Source: Amphiduros pacificus
Lineage: Eukaryota > Annelida > Polychaeta > Phyllodocida > Hesionidae
NCBI GenBank assembly: GCA_949316495.1
Contig: OX439012.1
Location: forward strand, 5,215,559-5,279,558
Reading direction: 5' to 3'
Length of the DNA: 64,000 nt
Positions 23,601-38,500 of this stretch are shown in pieces. The notes beneath the pieces are model-generated. The model saw only the letters and a program-made list of their open reading frames with translations, ran no database searches and had not been told where the DNA came from. Made by a program: the position numbers and the translations under genes. Within the stretch, counting starts at the first letter, position 1. The number at the start of each line of letters is the position of its first letter.

Positions 23601-26600
23601 TTTTGGTTGCACAAAAAGTGTAAAAGGTGTCCGACATCTATTTTGATGAGCACTTTATGCCAGATTTACCTCATCATTGGCAATGGCCTGGGCAAACTTG
23701 TCGCTGTCCAGATGAAGGTAGATGTCTGTGAGTTGGTTGAGAAGTCGGCGTGGCTCCCATCCATACTTCTCGGGATTTTGCACCTTTAAGTGGCGACACT
23801 TTGGGCCGCAGAGTTGCTGCAGGTTGAAGTTTAACATGGCTGCTAAGCGATCGGATAACTCCTGGAAAAATAACAATCAAAGCAAAATGTAAACATACTC
23901 TTATGTTTAACATGGCTGCTAAGCGATCGGATAACTCCTGGAAAAATAACAATCAAAGCAAAATGTAAACATACTCTTATGTTTAACATGGCTGCTAAGC
24001 GATCGGATAACTCCTGGAAAAATAACAATCAAAGCAAAATGTAAACATACTCTTATGTTTAACATGGCTGCTAAGCGATCGGATAACTCCTGGAAAAAGA
24101 GCAATCAAAGCAAAATGTAAACATACTCTTATGTTTAACATGGCTGCTTAGCGATCTGATAACTCCTGGAAAAAGAGCAATCAAAGCAAAATGTAAACAT
24201 ACTCTTATGTTTAACATGGCTGCTTAGCGATCTGATAACTCCTGGAAAAATAACAATCAAAGCAAAATGTAAACATACTCTTATGTTTAACATGGCTGCT
24301 TAGCGATCTGATAACTCCTGGTAAAATAACAATCAAAGCAAAATGTAAACATACTCTTATGTTTAACATGGCTGCTTAGCGATCTGATAACTCCTGGAAA
24401 AAGAGCAATCAAAGCAAAATGTAAACATACTCTTATGTTTAACATGGCTGCTTAGCGATCTGATAACTCCTGGAAAAATAACAATCAAAGCAAAATGTAA
24501 ACATACTCTTATGTTTAACATGGCTGCTTAGCGATCTGATAACTCCTGGTAAAATAACAATCAAAGCAAAATGTAAACATACTCTTATGTTTAACATGGC
24601 TGCTTAGCGATCTGATAACTCCTGGAAAAAGAGCAATCAAAGCAAAATGTAAACATACTCTTATGTTTAACATGGCTGCTTAGCGATCTGATAACTCCTG
24701 GAAAAATAACAATCAAAGCAAAATGTAAACATACTCTTATGTTTAACATGGCTGCTTAGCGATCTGATAACTCCTGGAAAAATAACAATCAAAGCAAAAT
24801 GTAAACATACTCTTATGTTTAACATGGCTGCTTAGCGATCTGATAACTCCTGGAAAAATAACAATCAAAGCAAAATGTAAACATACTCTTATGTACCTCA
24901 GCATGCTTGCTATATTATAATGGACCCAAGGAGACATCTGTAAGGGTTATAGATTTTTTGTTGGTTGTGAAACATTTTCTCCTCGTCAAGCAATATTTAC
25001 TATTTGCTGTGTCTCTTGTGTTATGTACATGTACAATGCATGTTAACATAGATTTTTATGTGTGACAGATGATTGGGTTATTCTGTATGGAATGCATTAA
25101 TATTATGGCAACAAATGCACATACATAAACAAAATTTCAATTTTGGAATCTTGTGAAAAATAGGAAGACAGTTATGGCTGTGGTGATCTGATTGAAATAA
25201 AATGACATGTCAACCACCAATGTAAGCCAAGCTCCCATGTTTACAAAGTTCTATTGGTTTTTATGCACCAGATGGCAGCATGGCCCACTCACACAGTGAG
25301 AATTAACAATTCATCTCATGTAGGAGGCATCCTTTTTCTTCACAGAAATTCATCATTTTTTCTAAGTATGGGTATTTAAGAAAGTTGCAGTCATAAACAG
25401 CCCAATTATTAATTCATCAATTCTGCCAGACATATAGTATGTGTGTTTATCAACTTACCAGAGTCATAAAGGGATCTACTAATCTGTCTGACAGGTAGTG
25501 GAATATGCAGGCATAAATAAATCAATTATTAATCAAATCATGGCACCAGACATATAGTATGTGTGTTTATCAGCTTACCAGAGTCATAAAGGGATCTACT
25601 ATTCTGTCTGACAGGTAGTGGAACATGTCGACGGTTTCTGTGGCGAGTGTCAGATATGAGCGGCATTGTCTCTCCTCCTGAGCCAGCTGCCTCTGCTTCG
25701 ACTGCTGCTGATCCTGAAACACAAAACACTCACAGGTCAACTTAGAACAGAAAACAATTACCATATTTACTTGAATATAGGACGAGAAATTAGGACCCAA
25801 ACCTTTACTACATGTTTGTGGGGGGCGGGCTTATATACCATAGAGAACCGCATCAGTTTGTTCTCACTGCACGTGCTGGTCAATGACGTCATGTCAATGG
25901 TTGGCACGTGCACGCGGCGATTACGTAACGCAAATATGATGTACTTCAAGAGATGAAACAAGTTTGTCAGGAATTTCTACGGTGTGCTTTGGACAGCAGA
26001 TGCAGAATACAAAGACAAAACAATTCCAGAGAAAAATATTCCAAAAAATTAAATATATTCCATGTTTTTGACAACTTTCTTGGCTGCAGAAAATTCAGAT
26101 CACTTTTGTGCCCGGAAGTCAGCCTACACACGTGCATGCTAAACTTTGATTGGTGAGTTCAACACTTTTGAATGATGTGGGTATTGTTTTGATTGACCTC
26201 TCGTGAAAATGTATTGTGACGTTACATAACTCCTTCAGCTACCAATTACTTCCGGGCACCAAAGTGATCTGAATTTTTTTTGATGCCATACCTTGGACTT
26301 TGGAACAATATAAAGTAACATTCCTAATATATTTTTTAAATATTAAAATCACAGACCACAAGCTGATACATTTTAGAAGATGGCCAGATACAAATTTGGA
26401 AGGAAAGCAGTCATTTGCACAGTTTACAACATCATATGCCTCGAAAGGTCGGGAAATGCATAGATTTTTGTTTCCTCTCTTGATATATCATCATATTTGC
26501 GTACGCATCGGTATCCCTGCACGCGCAGTTGTCCACGTGTTGTGAGAGGCTGGAAGCTAATGCGGTTCTCTATGTTATATACCAGGGCAACCTGTGGATG

Positions 26601-29600
26601 GTGATTTTCAGCACTTTTGGGAGGCCGATCAAGTGCTATAAAGTCACTTGTCCTATAAGCGGAAATTGACCTTTTCAAGCAAAATAACATCAATTTGGAA
26701 GGTCGTCTTATGCACATGGTCGTTCTATATTCGAGTAAATATGGTAAACAACACTGCATCACTTAAAAATTCTAAACAAGAAATAATGCCTCCCAAAATG
26801 AAAATATCTCTCTGATGTTTGGAACAAAATTTTCCAATTAATAAGTGGTCGTTTTAAATGTTTCAAAAGTCAAAATTTCCTTGGAAGTATCTTGTAAGAC
26901 TTACTCTGGGTAGTTTATCCCATTCCGTTTTATTCTCCATCAAGTCCTGCAGTTCCCTGATGCTCTTCAATGTGTCCAAACTCTCGTCCAACAAGAAGGT
27001 TGTGTCATTCATCAACATGTTGACAAATTTAACAAAGTTCCCTGAACTGAAAAGAGAATAGTAAAAAAACATTACTTGTCATACTTTTACAAGGATATTA
27101 TTGTTTTTCTATGGTGATGATTCACTTACTCAGCTTCCTGTAGGAAGCTTCTTTGGTGCTGATTCACTTACTCGGCTTCCTGTAGGAAGCTTCTTTGGTG
27201 CTGATTCACTTACTCAGCTTCCTGTAGGAAGCGTCCTTGGTGCTGATTCACTTACTCAGCTTCCTGTAGGAAGCTTCTTTGGTGCTGATTCACTTACTCG
27301 GCTTCCTGTAGGAAGCGTCCTTGGTGCTGATTCACTTACTCGGCTTCCTGTAGGAAGCGTCCTTGGTGCTGATTCACTTACTCAGCTTCCTGTAGGAAGC
27401 GTCCTTGGTGCTGAATCACTTACTCAGCTTCCCGTAGGAAGCGTCCTTGGTGCTGATTCACTTACTTCTTGTTTAAAGCGTCTTTGGTGCAGATTTACTT
27501 ACTTAGCTTCCTGAATGAAGCGTCCTTGGTGCAGAGGTATTTCCCAAAGTGTCTTGAAGATTATACTGATATGGTAGCGAATAGTGAATTTGTCATAAAA
27601 CTCACTGCTTGCCCCTGTGGTCTCAATATCTGCAAAACAAAGGCACTCATACTAAGCTTTCATACAAATCACAGGTTCATTATGATTATACACAAATCGT
27701 AATGCTTATAGAGCATTATGAAATATTTTCCAAAGAGTTGTGGTATACAATCAATTAGAATAATACACTTTATTTGATACCGTTCTACAATTGAGGCTCT
27801 TAGTCATTTAAAATGTTTATCCAAAACAACACAGAAAAACTTATCACATATTAAAGTAGCAGTACAGCATAAATCTTTTTCTGTCTAAAAGCAGTTTTCC
27901 CCATAATCTACTAGCAATGCTAGTAGGGGCTCTCTAATAGATCTATTAGCAGTATGAACTGACAGGCATAGAACTTCATGAAAAGCGCTCAATAATAAAC
28001 CATTTTCTTTATGAAAGCAGCTCAGTTTTTGATAATAATAATCTAACAGCAGTATGAAATGACTGACACAGAACTGCATGAAAAGGGGCTCAATAATAAA
28101 TCAAATCCCTTATGAAAGCATCTGAATTCTTCACAGTAATCTACAGGCAGTGTGAACTGACTGATACAGAACTGCAGGAGAGGGGGCTCGATAATAAAGC
28201 ATTTTTTTAAAATAAAAGTAAGAGTTATAAGAGTTTCTTTATAATTATCTACCAGGAGTGTGCACTGACCAACATAGAACTGCATGAAAAGGTACTCCGT
28301 TATAAATCATATTCTTTATGAAAGTAGCTGAGTTTTTCATAATCATCTACCAGGAGTGTGTACTAACTGACATAGAACTGCATGAAAAGGTACTCCGTTA
28401 TAAATCATATTCTTTATGAAAGTAGCTGAGTTTTTCATAATCATCTACCCGGAGAGTGTACTGACCGACATAGAACTGCATGAGGGCAGGCACGAGGTGG
28501 TCCAAGGCTAGCGGGTGGGTCAGCATCATATCGCTGAGCTTCTCCGTGTTACGCTGCACGGCAGGGTTCAGCACAAACATCACCTCCACCAGCTTGGCCG
28601 TCAGGTATGGGTTCTTGATGTAGTTGTAGCTACACATGAAGATCACCAGGCTGAGAAGTAGGTCCTGCATACTGGCGTCAGACAACACGCTGGGAAGGTA
28701 TCTGAAATATAGGCAAGCAGGAGATAATATATGAAATATGGGCAAGTAGGAGATAATATATGAAATATGGGCAAGCAGGAGATAATATATGAAATATGGG
28801 CAAGCAGGATATAATATCAGAAATATAGGCAAGCAGGAGATAATATATGAAATATGGGCAAGCAGGAGATAATATCTGAAATATAGGCAAGCAGGAGATA
28901 ATATCAGAAATATAGGCAAGCAGGAGAAAATATATGAAATATGGGCAAGCAGGAGATAATATCAGAAATATAGGCAAGCAGGAGATAATATCAGAAATAT
29001 AGGCAAGCAGGAGATAATATCGGAAATATGGGCAAGCAGGAGATAATATCTGAAATATAGGCAAGCAGGAGATAATATCAGAAATAAAGGCAAGCAGGAG
29101 ATAATATCGGAAATATAGGCAAGCAGGAGAAAATATCAGAAATAAAGGCAAGCAGGAGATAATATCAGAAATATGGGCAAGCAGGAGATAATATATGAGA
29201 TATGGGCAAGCAGGAGATAATATCGGAAATATAGGCAAGCAGGAGAAAATATATGAAATATGGGCAAGCAGGAGATAATATCTGAAATATAGGCAAGCAG
29301 GAGATAATATCTGAAATATAGGCAAGCAGGAGATAATATCAGAAATATAGGCAAGCAGGAGAAAATATACGAAATATGGGCAAGCAGTAGATAATATCTG
29401 AAATATAGGCAAGCAGGAGATAATATATGAAATATGGGCAAGCAGGAGATAATATCAGAAATATCGGCAAGCAGGAGAAAATATATGAAATATGGGCAAG
29501 CAGGAGATAATATCAGAAATATAGGCAAGCAGGAGAAAATATATGAAATATGGGCAAGCAGGAGATAATATCGGAAATATAGGCAAGCAGGAGATAATAT

Positions 29601-32354
29601 CAGAAATATAGGCAAGCAGGAGAAAATATATGAAATATGGGCAAGCAGGAGATAATATCAGAAATATAGGCAAGCAGGAGAAAATATATGAAATATGGGC
29701 AAGCAGGAGATAATATCAGAAATATATGCAAGCAGGAGATAATATATGAAATATGGGCAAGCAGGAGATAATATCAGAAATATAGGCAAGCAGGAGATAA
29801 TATATGAAATATAGGCATATATGTGATAACATCTGGAATATAGAAAAATATGAGAAAATGTGTGGAATATTGGCAACTATGAGAAAATGTGTGGAATATT
29901 GGCAACTATGAGATAACATCTGAAATATTGCCAAGATCTCATAAAAGAGAAAAACTCAAGATGATACATCTATAATAGTCACAAAATTTTGCTTAGACAT
30001 ATATGTAGGAGGAAAGTATATAATGGCAATGACTGCCACATCTTTTTTTGGCAGTTGCCAATATTCCACACATTTTCTCATAGTTGCCAATATTCCACAC
30101 ATTTTCTCATATTTTTCTGTGTAATCATTTAGGTGAGTATATACGTACTGCACAATGAGTAGAATAAAGTTGGCCACATCTTTCTATTAGCAGTGATTGC
30201 TGTGTAATCATTTAGGTGAGTATATGCATACTGCAAAATGAGTAGAATAAAGTCGGCCACGTCTTTCTATTAGCAGTGATTGCTGTGTAATCATTTAGGT
30301 GAGTATATACGTACTGCACAATGAGTAGAATAAAGTCGGCCACATCTTTCTATTAGCAGTGATTGCTGTGTAATCATTTAGGTGAGTATATACGTACTGC
30401 ACAATGAGTAGAATAAAGTCGGCCACGTCTTCCAGGTAGTAATCAGGCAGGGCCGACCATATCATGGAGGGTTCAGCCGGCAGTGGCAGCGTAGGTCTGA
30501 AATCATATACAACATTCCATTATGTACTCATCCTTCAAATAATTAAATGTTCTTATGCAAAAAAACATCGTTAATTCTTTGGTCAGAGAATGAAATTTCA
30601 ATTATTGTAAAAATTGTGAAATGATGTTTTTACGACCCTTTCAGCAACTATCGCTATATCAGGTCGACTTTGGAGCCTTTTAACCAGTGTGAAAGTATCA
30701 CTGTTGGCAGTGGGAGTTGAACTCACCACCTCCAGTCCTCCACTTATATAACCAACAAAGGCACAGATCCAATACTCTACCAACTGTGCTAGTGGGGCTG
30801 GTCAACTATTGTTACTCTGGATGACATAATTGAGATCAATTTGGTGATAAACCAGGATAACAGTGCAAGAGAATATTTTTTTTTAACAAATTAGGAGAAA
30901 GTAAATCAATGTTCCATATATCTGCATGATATCGCCTCGGTGAGGACACATACCCTGTGGGCGAGACCACTTTGATGAGAAACTGGCTGACTGTTCCATA
31001 AAACTGCAGACATCTACGTAGCAGCCACTCGTCTATCAAGCCAGCATCTGCACAAAGTTTCCCCTTCTGTAATCTCTGAAACCACAACAAACTCCAATAT
31101 TCACATTCAGTCCATTCAGGCGGTGTCCAAAACATGATACCATCAAATAGTAGCTGAATCCTTGAGTCTATGTTTTTAGACTTTATTATTTCCATCTGCT
31201 CAACATGACTGTTCTTACATATACCTTGATTCTTTAGACTTTATTTTTTCCATCTGCTCAACATGACCGTTCTCACACATACCTTGATTCTTTAGACTTT
31301 ATTATTTCCATCTGCTCAACATGACCGTTCTTACACATACCTCGATTCTTTAGACTTTATTATTTCAATCTGCTCAACATGACCGTTCTTACACATACCT
31401 CGATTCTTTAGACTTTATTATTTCCATCTGCTCAACATGACCGTTCTTACACATACCTCGATTCTTTAGACTTTATTATTTCCATCTGCTCAACATGACC
31501 GTTCTTACACATACCTCGATTCTTTAGACTTTATTATTTCCATCTGCTCAACATGACCGTTCTTACACATACCTCGATTCTTTAGACTTTATTATTTCCA
31601 TCTGTTCATCATGACCGTTCTCACACATACCTTGATTCTTTAGACTTTATCATTTCAAACTGCTCAGCATGACACATACCTTAATTTGTGACTTCCATCT
31701 TTTGAGCAGCTGTTTGTTTCGGTGGCCGACAGCGGTATCTTTCCACTGAGCTTCAGAGTTTTGCATTTCCTCCACCATTCGCTGCAGGTCGCGCACCGCC
31801 CTCAATCTGCGCTGATATTTTCGTGACATTGGCAGAACAGACAAGTGGTGGCAATGTAGCGTCAGGAAAAAACACTCGGTGGGAAACTTAGGATCCAGCC
31901 ATTTGTGATTTGGGTCTTTGTCTGAAATGAAATCGCACATGACCATGTAACCATAATATTATTTTAATCAATCTTCTGTGGTTAAGTAGAAGTTGAAACA
32001 CAGTTTCATGCCAATCTTCTTCATTGTTGTATTTTTTATAGTGTTTTAAAAGCTACTTTCATCATTCTACCCCAAAATGACCCCAAAATGACCCCAAAAT
32101 GTAACTGAATGAATATACTTACTGAGATCATCAATATAGTTTTTCACTTCCTGAGGATTAAGCCTGAGTCTTGTGTCTTCTTTGATGTTGATACGACACT
32201 TGGGATGGCATAGGTACATGGGGTCTACTTTGTCTAGTTTGATTTTGAGTGCTAACTGCTGTAACACTGTCAGAAAGTTGAGCATGAAACCCTCTCCGGC
32301 TACCAGCCTCTCGTCAGTCTGAAACACAATGTACAAATCATATATCAGTTTATA

Positions 32355-32413
<59 letters not shown>

Positions 32414-32479
32414 ATTAATTATTAATTATTATTATTATTATCATTAATTATTATTATTATTATTATTAATTATTAATTA

Positions 32480-32542
<63 letters not shown>

Positions 32543-32547
32543 AATTA

Positions 32548-32578
<31 letters not shown>

Positions 32579-35500
32579 CTTTATTCGGACTCAAGATCCA
32601 ATCCTAGATCCAAATTATTAACAATTTGATTGGTTCTTATTGCATTAAACATTTTCTCTTTGTTGTATATTAAAAACATAGGCCAAAGGCCTTAGAGCTA
32701 TGCTGATCACAGCTTTATTATAATGTGTGTGAACATTTTCTCGCAATTGCTTCACTAATGGTCTTTCCCTGAGCAGACTTGAGTAGATGATAATTTTGAT
32801 CAATCAAAATGCATGTTACATATTGAATTTGGCTCCAATTTGTTATCTTGATTCTCACTGGCTAATATTTGTCATGCTTTTCAAAATGGCTGCCTCCCTG
32901 ACAACTCAGTGATAGCTATTAGATTTTTGAAAAAAAAAATATAATAAAATATAATAGTAGTTTCAGAGAAGAAGGTCAAAGTTGATGGTCAGAATGACAG
33001 AAAATCCCCCATCACTAAAAACGCCTCTCCAAGTTGCTTTACTTAAAGCTTCTCTTAAATACTTGACATTAAACTTGCCCTTATACAATGACACTAAACT
33101 TGCCCTTTTGCAATGGTACTAAACTTGCCCTTTTGCAATGATACTAAAAATGTCCTTTCAGCCTGAATTACTATTTTTCTGTTACTGTAGAAAATTCATA
33201 TGCTTTTCAACATTTTGCAAAAGAATATATAGACTTTATTGAAGTGAATCAGTGAAATTTCAAAGAGGTTTTGCACCGTAGAATAGATAATATTTTTGTA
33301 CATGTATGGTCACATGTGTGATATTTCTGCAAAAATAAGCATGTTTGTAACTGTAAATTAATGATTAGTTCTTCTTTCACATATAATTACAACCGAATTA
33401 GAACGATGAATCCACATAAGAGTGATATGCAACACCAGTCTACGTCTACTCTAACTCTTATTAGACACCACAGCAACACAATATGAATGCATGTCTATAA
33501 ATACCTGTAATTGTGCGCGTTTGGTGTTTCTATCTATGGCGGCGCCCATGTAGGTCATAGCTGCATCTCGCGTCTCGGCATTCACTAGCATTGCATGCAT
33601 AATCTTAAACAGCTCCCCCTGCGGATGAATCACATCATTATAAAAAGATATTTTGCCGTAATCTACTCATAATGAAAAACCAACAATAAAATTATTTCCA
33701 TGTTTTCTTCTTCTTTTTTTGGCCCAAAACATTTAAAATGCAGTGATTTATCCTTAAGGTGACAAAATTACATTAATTCTCATGAAAAGAATGTTAGGGG
33801 TCCTGAATAACATTGCAATTAGCTTAATTGGATAGTGTCCTTTAATTAAAGCTTTCATTAAATGAAACAACTTTGCACTTTCTTATGTTTTCCCGCATGC
33901 TTCATGCTTTGATTTAGAAGTTAGAAACATGAAAAGTCTTGTTCAAATGATTCGATTTTATACAAATCAGATGTTGGCTGAAAATAGCATGTCACCTAGT
34001 ATTTTTTGTATTTGCAAAAGACTGCTTCACCCACTTATAAGAGTAGAGTTTTGATTAAGAACAATATTTCTTGGAATAATAAATAGCTTTTGGGCGAGTT
34101 CCTATTAGTTTTATGTAAAAAATAATCAAGCAAATTTGGTTATTTTTCAGGACTTGTTAAAGCTGTGATTTCTAAAGATACTTTTTAAAGTCTAAATCAA
34201 TATATATTTTTCAATATCCTTCAATATGGCAAAAATCAAGCAAAAAAGATTAAGGGAAAATTTATTTCACGAATGCTTAAATATGAAATGCAGTCCTACC
34301 CTGGCAAATTCGCAGGAATGCTGCAGTTGTCTATTGACCATCCTGGCATTCTCTGGGGATATGTCCACGCTCGAAAAATACTTCTCCACTACTTTGGTCT
34401 GCAAAGACACAAATTATGAAATGAATGTCAACATAATTTCATAAGGCAAAGAAATTGTGGCGCCCTCTGGTCAGTGCTAGTGTAGTGCACTGTAGTGGTG
34501 ACCTCTAGTGTGAAACTAGTGTGAGACTGAGTGTATCAGACTTGTTAGTCTGGAATGTGAAAGGAGTGCTTGGCTGAGTACTGTTGTTTCAGTCATAGTT
34601 GTATGAACATACATGAAAATATATCACAATATTATCCAATCCCTGGAGTTCAAGTTGTTTAATATATGCACTATCCATTCTACTAACAGAAATTACAAAA
34701 TGAATTATTTTTTTCACAAACATATACTTACATTGTCCTCAGCGAATATTGACAAGGCGAAGAAAGGTCCCAGAAAAGATAACCTTTCAATCTCCATTCC
34801 CACGGCCTGAGTGATTGTCTCTGGCAGAAAGTTTGATTGAGTAGGTATCTGAAATTTACAATATTCTTTAATTACTCTACCAGGATCCTTTGAAACACTT
34901 TTGCCATTTATTATTGAGATTTCATTCAAATAAATGGAATTAAATTAAATCTGATGCAAAAGAACATATCAGTAAAAGATTGTACGATAATAGCCAAAAT
35001 TTATGCTAAACAGATGATGGCTATACTGACCCTTGCATTTTAGTAATGCTTGTGAAAATTCCCAAAAAATGATTTCAAATTGCTATATAAATGATAACAT
35101 TCAGTATTTAATTAACTCTGCAAGTTGAGAACAGTCAATATGACAAATGATAATGCATCCCATATAGCAGCTGACTCCACCACCCCACACTGCCACATTA
35201 CCAGAATGAGGCACTGGATGTTTCAGATGTCTTCGAATGTGAGACACAATTCACAGTTTTATTATGTGTTTTATTTTAAATATCACAAACATATTTTAGG
35301 TTTTTTTAAATTTGAAAAAAAAATCTGATCTTCAGAGAAAATAGATAGGCTCCATCTTAACAACAGTCCCAGGAAATCCAACACGGAAATCCAACACGGA
35401 AATCCAACACGGAAATCCAATACGGAAATCCAACACGGAAATCCAACACGGAAATCCAACACGGAAATCCAACATGGAGTTTAACAGAAGATCAAGTTTA

Positions 35501-38500
35501 ACAGACAGAATGACAGAAAATATTTAAGTCAGTACAGGTAAAACATATAAACATATCCATGCAAGCCCGGCTAAGCTAAATAAGATATTCTAAGATCAGG
35601 TTATATTAAAATTAACGGACAACTACAAAACTGAGCTGAAACCGACAGAAATTCTGTTACAGAATAGTGTCATATATATCATAATAGTTTATCTGCATTC
35701 TCGTTAACATCATAACAGGTTCCTAAACATTTGTTGGAATAAAACCATCCAGGATGCTCACCAAGTTGCATATAGGTCGGCCATTGCCGAGTTTGACTTC
35801 GCACAGTTCTGCTAATCCCATCAGGGGTTGTCTATAATCCTCAGTGTCGAAGCTTAGCCCCCTCATCGTCCGGCTTAAACCCTGCAGCACCGGGTTAAAC
35901 ACTCGACCAAAACTGTCCTTGTCTGGAAAGGTCTGGATGACCAGACACTCGAGGAATCCAAGCGGAAGGTTCTGATTTAATATAAATGGTAGTAACGGAG
36001 ATGGCTTCCCCTCCGACCTGAAACCAAATCAAATATCCACTGCATCAGATTTATACCAGGACAGGTAGCGAGTCAGGAGAAGATTATATTGGAAGTTTTC
36101 TGTGTCAAAATTTTTTTTGCTGATGTTGGTAAATAGGTGCTCAGAATGACTTTTTTCATTGAGAATTGAAAATTGAGAAGTAATTTTAATGAAACAATCA
36201 ATCATCATTTTGCTGGTCTGAGATATTGCTGTTTTGATTTATTTTATCGTATTGATCAGTTAAAATATCCTAATAATAATACTATGGCTGTCAGGCACAT
36301 GTCATGCGGACCAAGTTATAAACTGTTACAAGAAGTGTTATCAGCAACAATGGTGTGAGATGGTGAAAAATATGCAGATCAGTCAGCGTTTCAAACCTTG
36401 CAAAACTCCCGAAATAGTCTTATGTTCGAATTACGCTTTGATCATTGATTGCAATACATATTGAATATTGATATTGTGTGGCTGCCATGCTTGCGACATG
36501 CATAAGTCTTAATAGAAGTCTCCCTGGCCCTAGAAATAAGCTATATGAATACAAGATTAGTGCAATATATGATAAAATGTATGTCTTTATTGGGTCAAAT
36601 AAACGATTTCTGTGTTCTGTGTTCTGTGTAATAATGGCTAAGGTACTAATTATGTTGTGAGGGAAACATAAACACTGACCTGCCCTCTGGTGTGAACATT
36701 CCCTGTAGGACGAGTGAGGTGTGGCACACACATTGACTGCGGGCTTCAGAAAGCATGGAGCTCATTGGCGGAGAACTCGCTCTCTTTGGATGCAACCTAT
36801 TCTCCAGATCAGCTCTAAAACATCACATATCACAACTCAGATCATAAATCTTTTAAAATAGGATATATATTAGTTCGACTTCATCACTATAAATATTCAG
36901 ACAAAAATGTTTTGGAAAAAAAAAGAGTTTTCTATTTTCATAAAATATGTCATAACTTTGCAAAAACTGGTCATATTGATACAAATTTGGGACTAAAAAG
37001 TCACGAATTTCACGCTCTTTCTGAATCAAAGCTGCACTATGCAATTCGGTTACAATTTTGTTTGTTAGAAAATACCGTAAATGAGGTTTTTGTACACAAA
37101 TCCTTAGTTAATGTTTGGGGGGTCGTCTTATACACAAGAGCAACCTGTGGACGAGGATTTACGCCAAAAAATTACGGCACAACAAGTTTTATTTACAAAC
37201 ATTCATATTTTCTAAATAACGAATATCAGACATAGTGGATCGATTTTAATTGCATTTTAAATGATATATACAGATATTTACCCAATATTATCACAACTTA
37301 TGCTTCGCAGGTCAAGATTTTCTCCATTCTCCAAAACAAAGCGTTTTCATTACGAACTGTCATATTTTCGAAATAACGAATATTTGACATAGCGGATCGA
37401 TTTTAATTGCGTTTCAAGTGATAAATAAAGATATAAACCCAATATTACCACAAATTTCGCTTTGCAGGTCGAGAACAGAACAAAACCATCCATTATTGCG
37501 CAATATATTAATATTTCAATGCCAGTTAACGACCGTTTGAGTCGTGTCTTCCCTGTTGACAGAAATGCTTTCACACGTGGATTGATTTTAATTGCATTTT
37601 AAATGATAAATAATGAAAACGCTTTGTTTTAATGCTAAGATCAAGGACGTGGAGAAATTCTCGCCCCGAGAAGCGTAATTGTGATAATATTAATTAAATA
37701 CCTTTATTTATCATTTAAAACGCAATTAAAATCGATCCGCTACGTCCGATGTCTCTTATTTCATTGTTTAAAAGTAAAACGTAAATTTGATGTGCAGAAT
37801 ACGGAAAGAAGCCAGGGATCCATCATTGTGCAATATATTAATATTTCAATGCGAGTTGATGGACTCCAATTGTTTTCGCGCCAAAAATAAGAGCTTGTCC
37901 CCGTCACTCCCACCTTTTAAAATGACGACCTCATATTGCATAATGTATGTTATATGGATGGATGGTTCTGTTCTGTTCTCGGCCTGCAAAGCCTATTTTG
38001 TGATAATATTGGGTAAATACCTTTATTTATCATTTAAAACGCAATTCGTTATTTTGAAATTACGAACATCGTATTTACGTTTTACCATAAATACTCGTGT
38101 ACATGTATAAGACTTTAAGATCTTGTATATTTACATTTCATTTTTAAAATGGCCGCCAAACGGTTGAATGTTAGCAGTGTCGATGTCTCGAGAGAAACTG
38201 ACTCGTCTTATATTCAGAAATTGTTTTTTTTTTCAAGCAAAATAACATCAATTTTGGGGGGTCGTCTCGTACACGAGTCATCTTATACACGAGTAAATAA
38301 GGTAGTAGATTTCTTCTCATGATGCCATTCATTTTCACACAACATGCTCATTGATGGCCCCAGAAGGCGGTATTACTACTGTCAGATCTATAACAATCAT
38401 ACAGAGCGCTGTACCTTTCATAGCAGTCCAGGAGATAGTTAATCATATCAGTCTCTTGTCACATTTATTGATGGCCCCAGAAGGCCATATTACTACTGTC

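Noticed and set aside
27101-27514. Plus-strand frame with [12 protein letters not shown] repeats
   Set aside because: It is the reverse reading of the 42-bp copies of the UBE4B exon 18 donor.
28678-29876. Long hydrophobic open frames on the minus strand (repeats of the type [14 protein letters not shown])
   Set aside because: They are translations of the 29-bp acceptor array with frames that change at every unit; no start context, family or codon signature supports a membrane protein.
30394-30398. GTATAT as the donor of UBE4B exon 16
   Set aside because: It would put exon 17 out of frame with an early stop; the overlapping GTACGT donor keeps the family reading (IVQYLPSVLS).
30690-30801. tRNA gene
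   Set aside because: A and B boxes are present but the cloverleaf is not, and a SINE body follows; called as a SINE.
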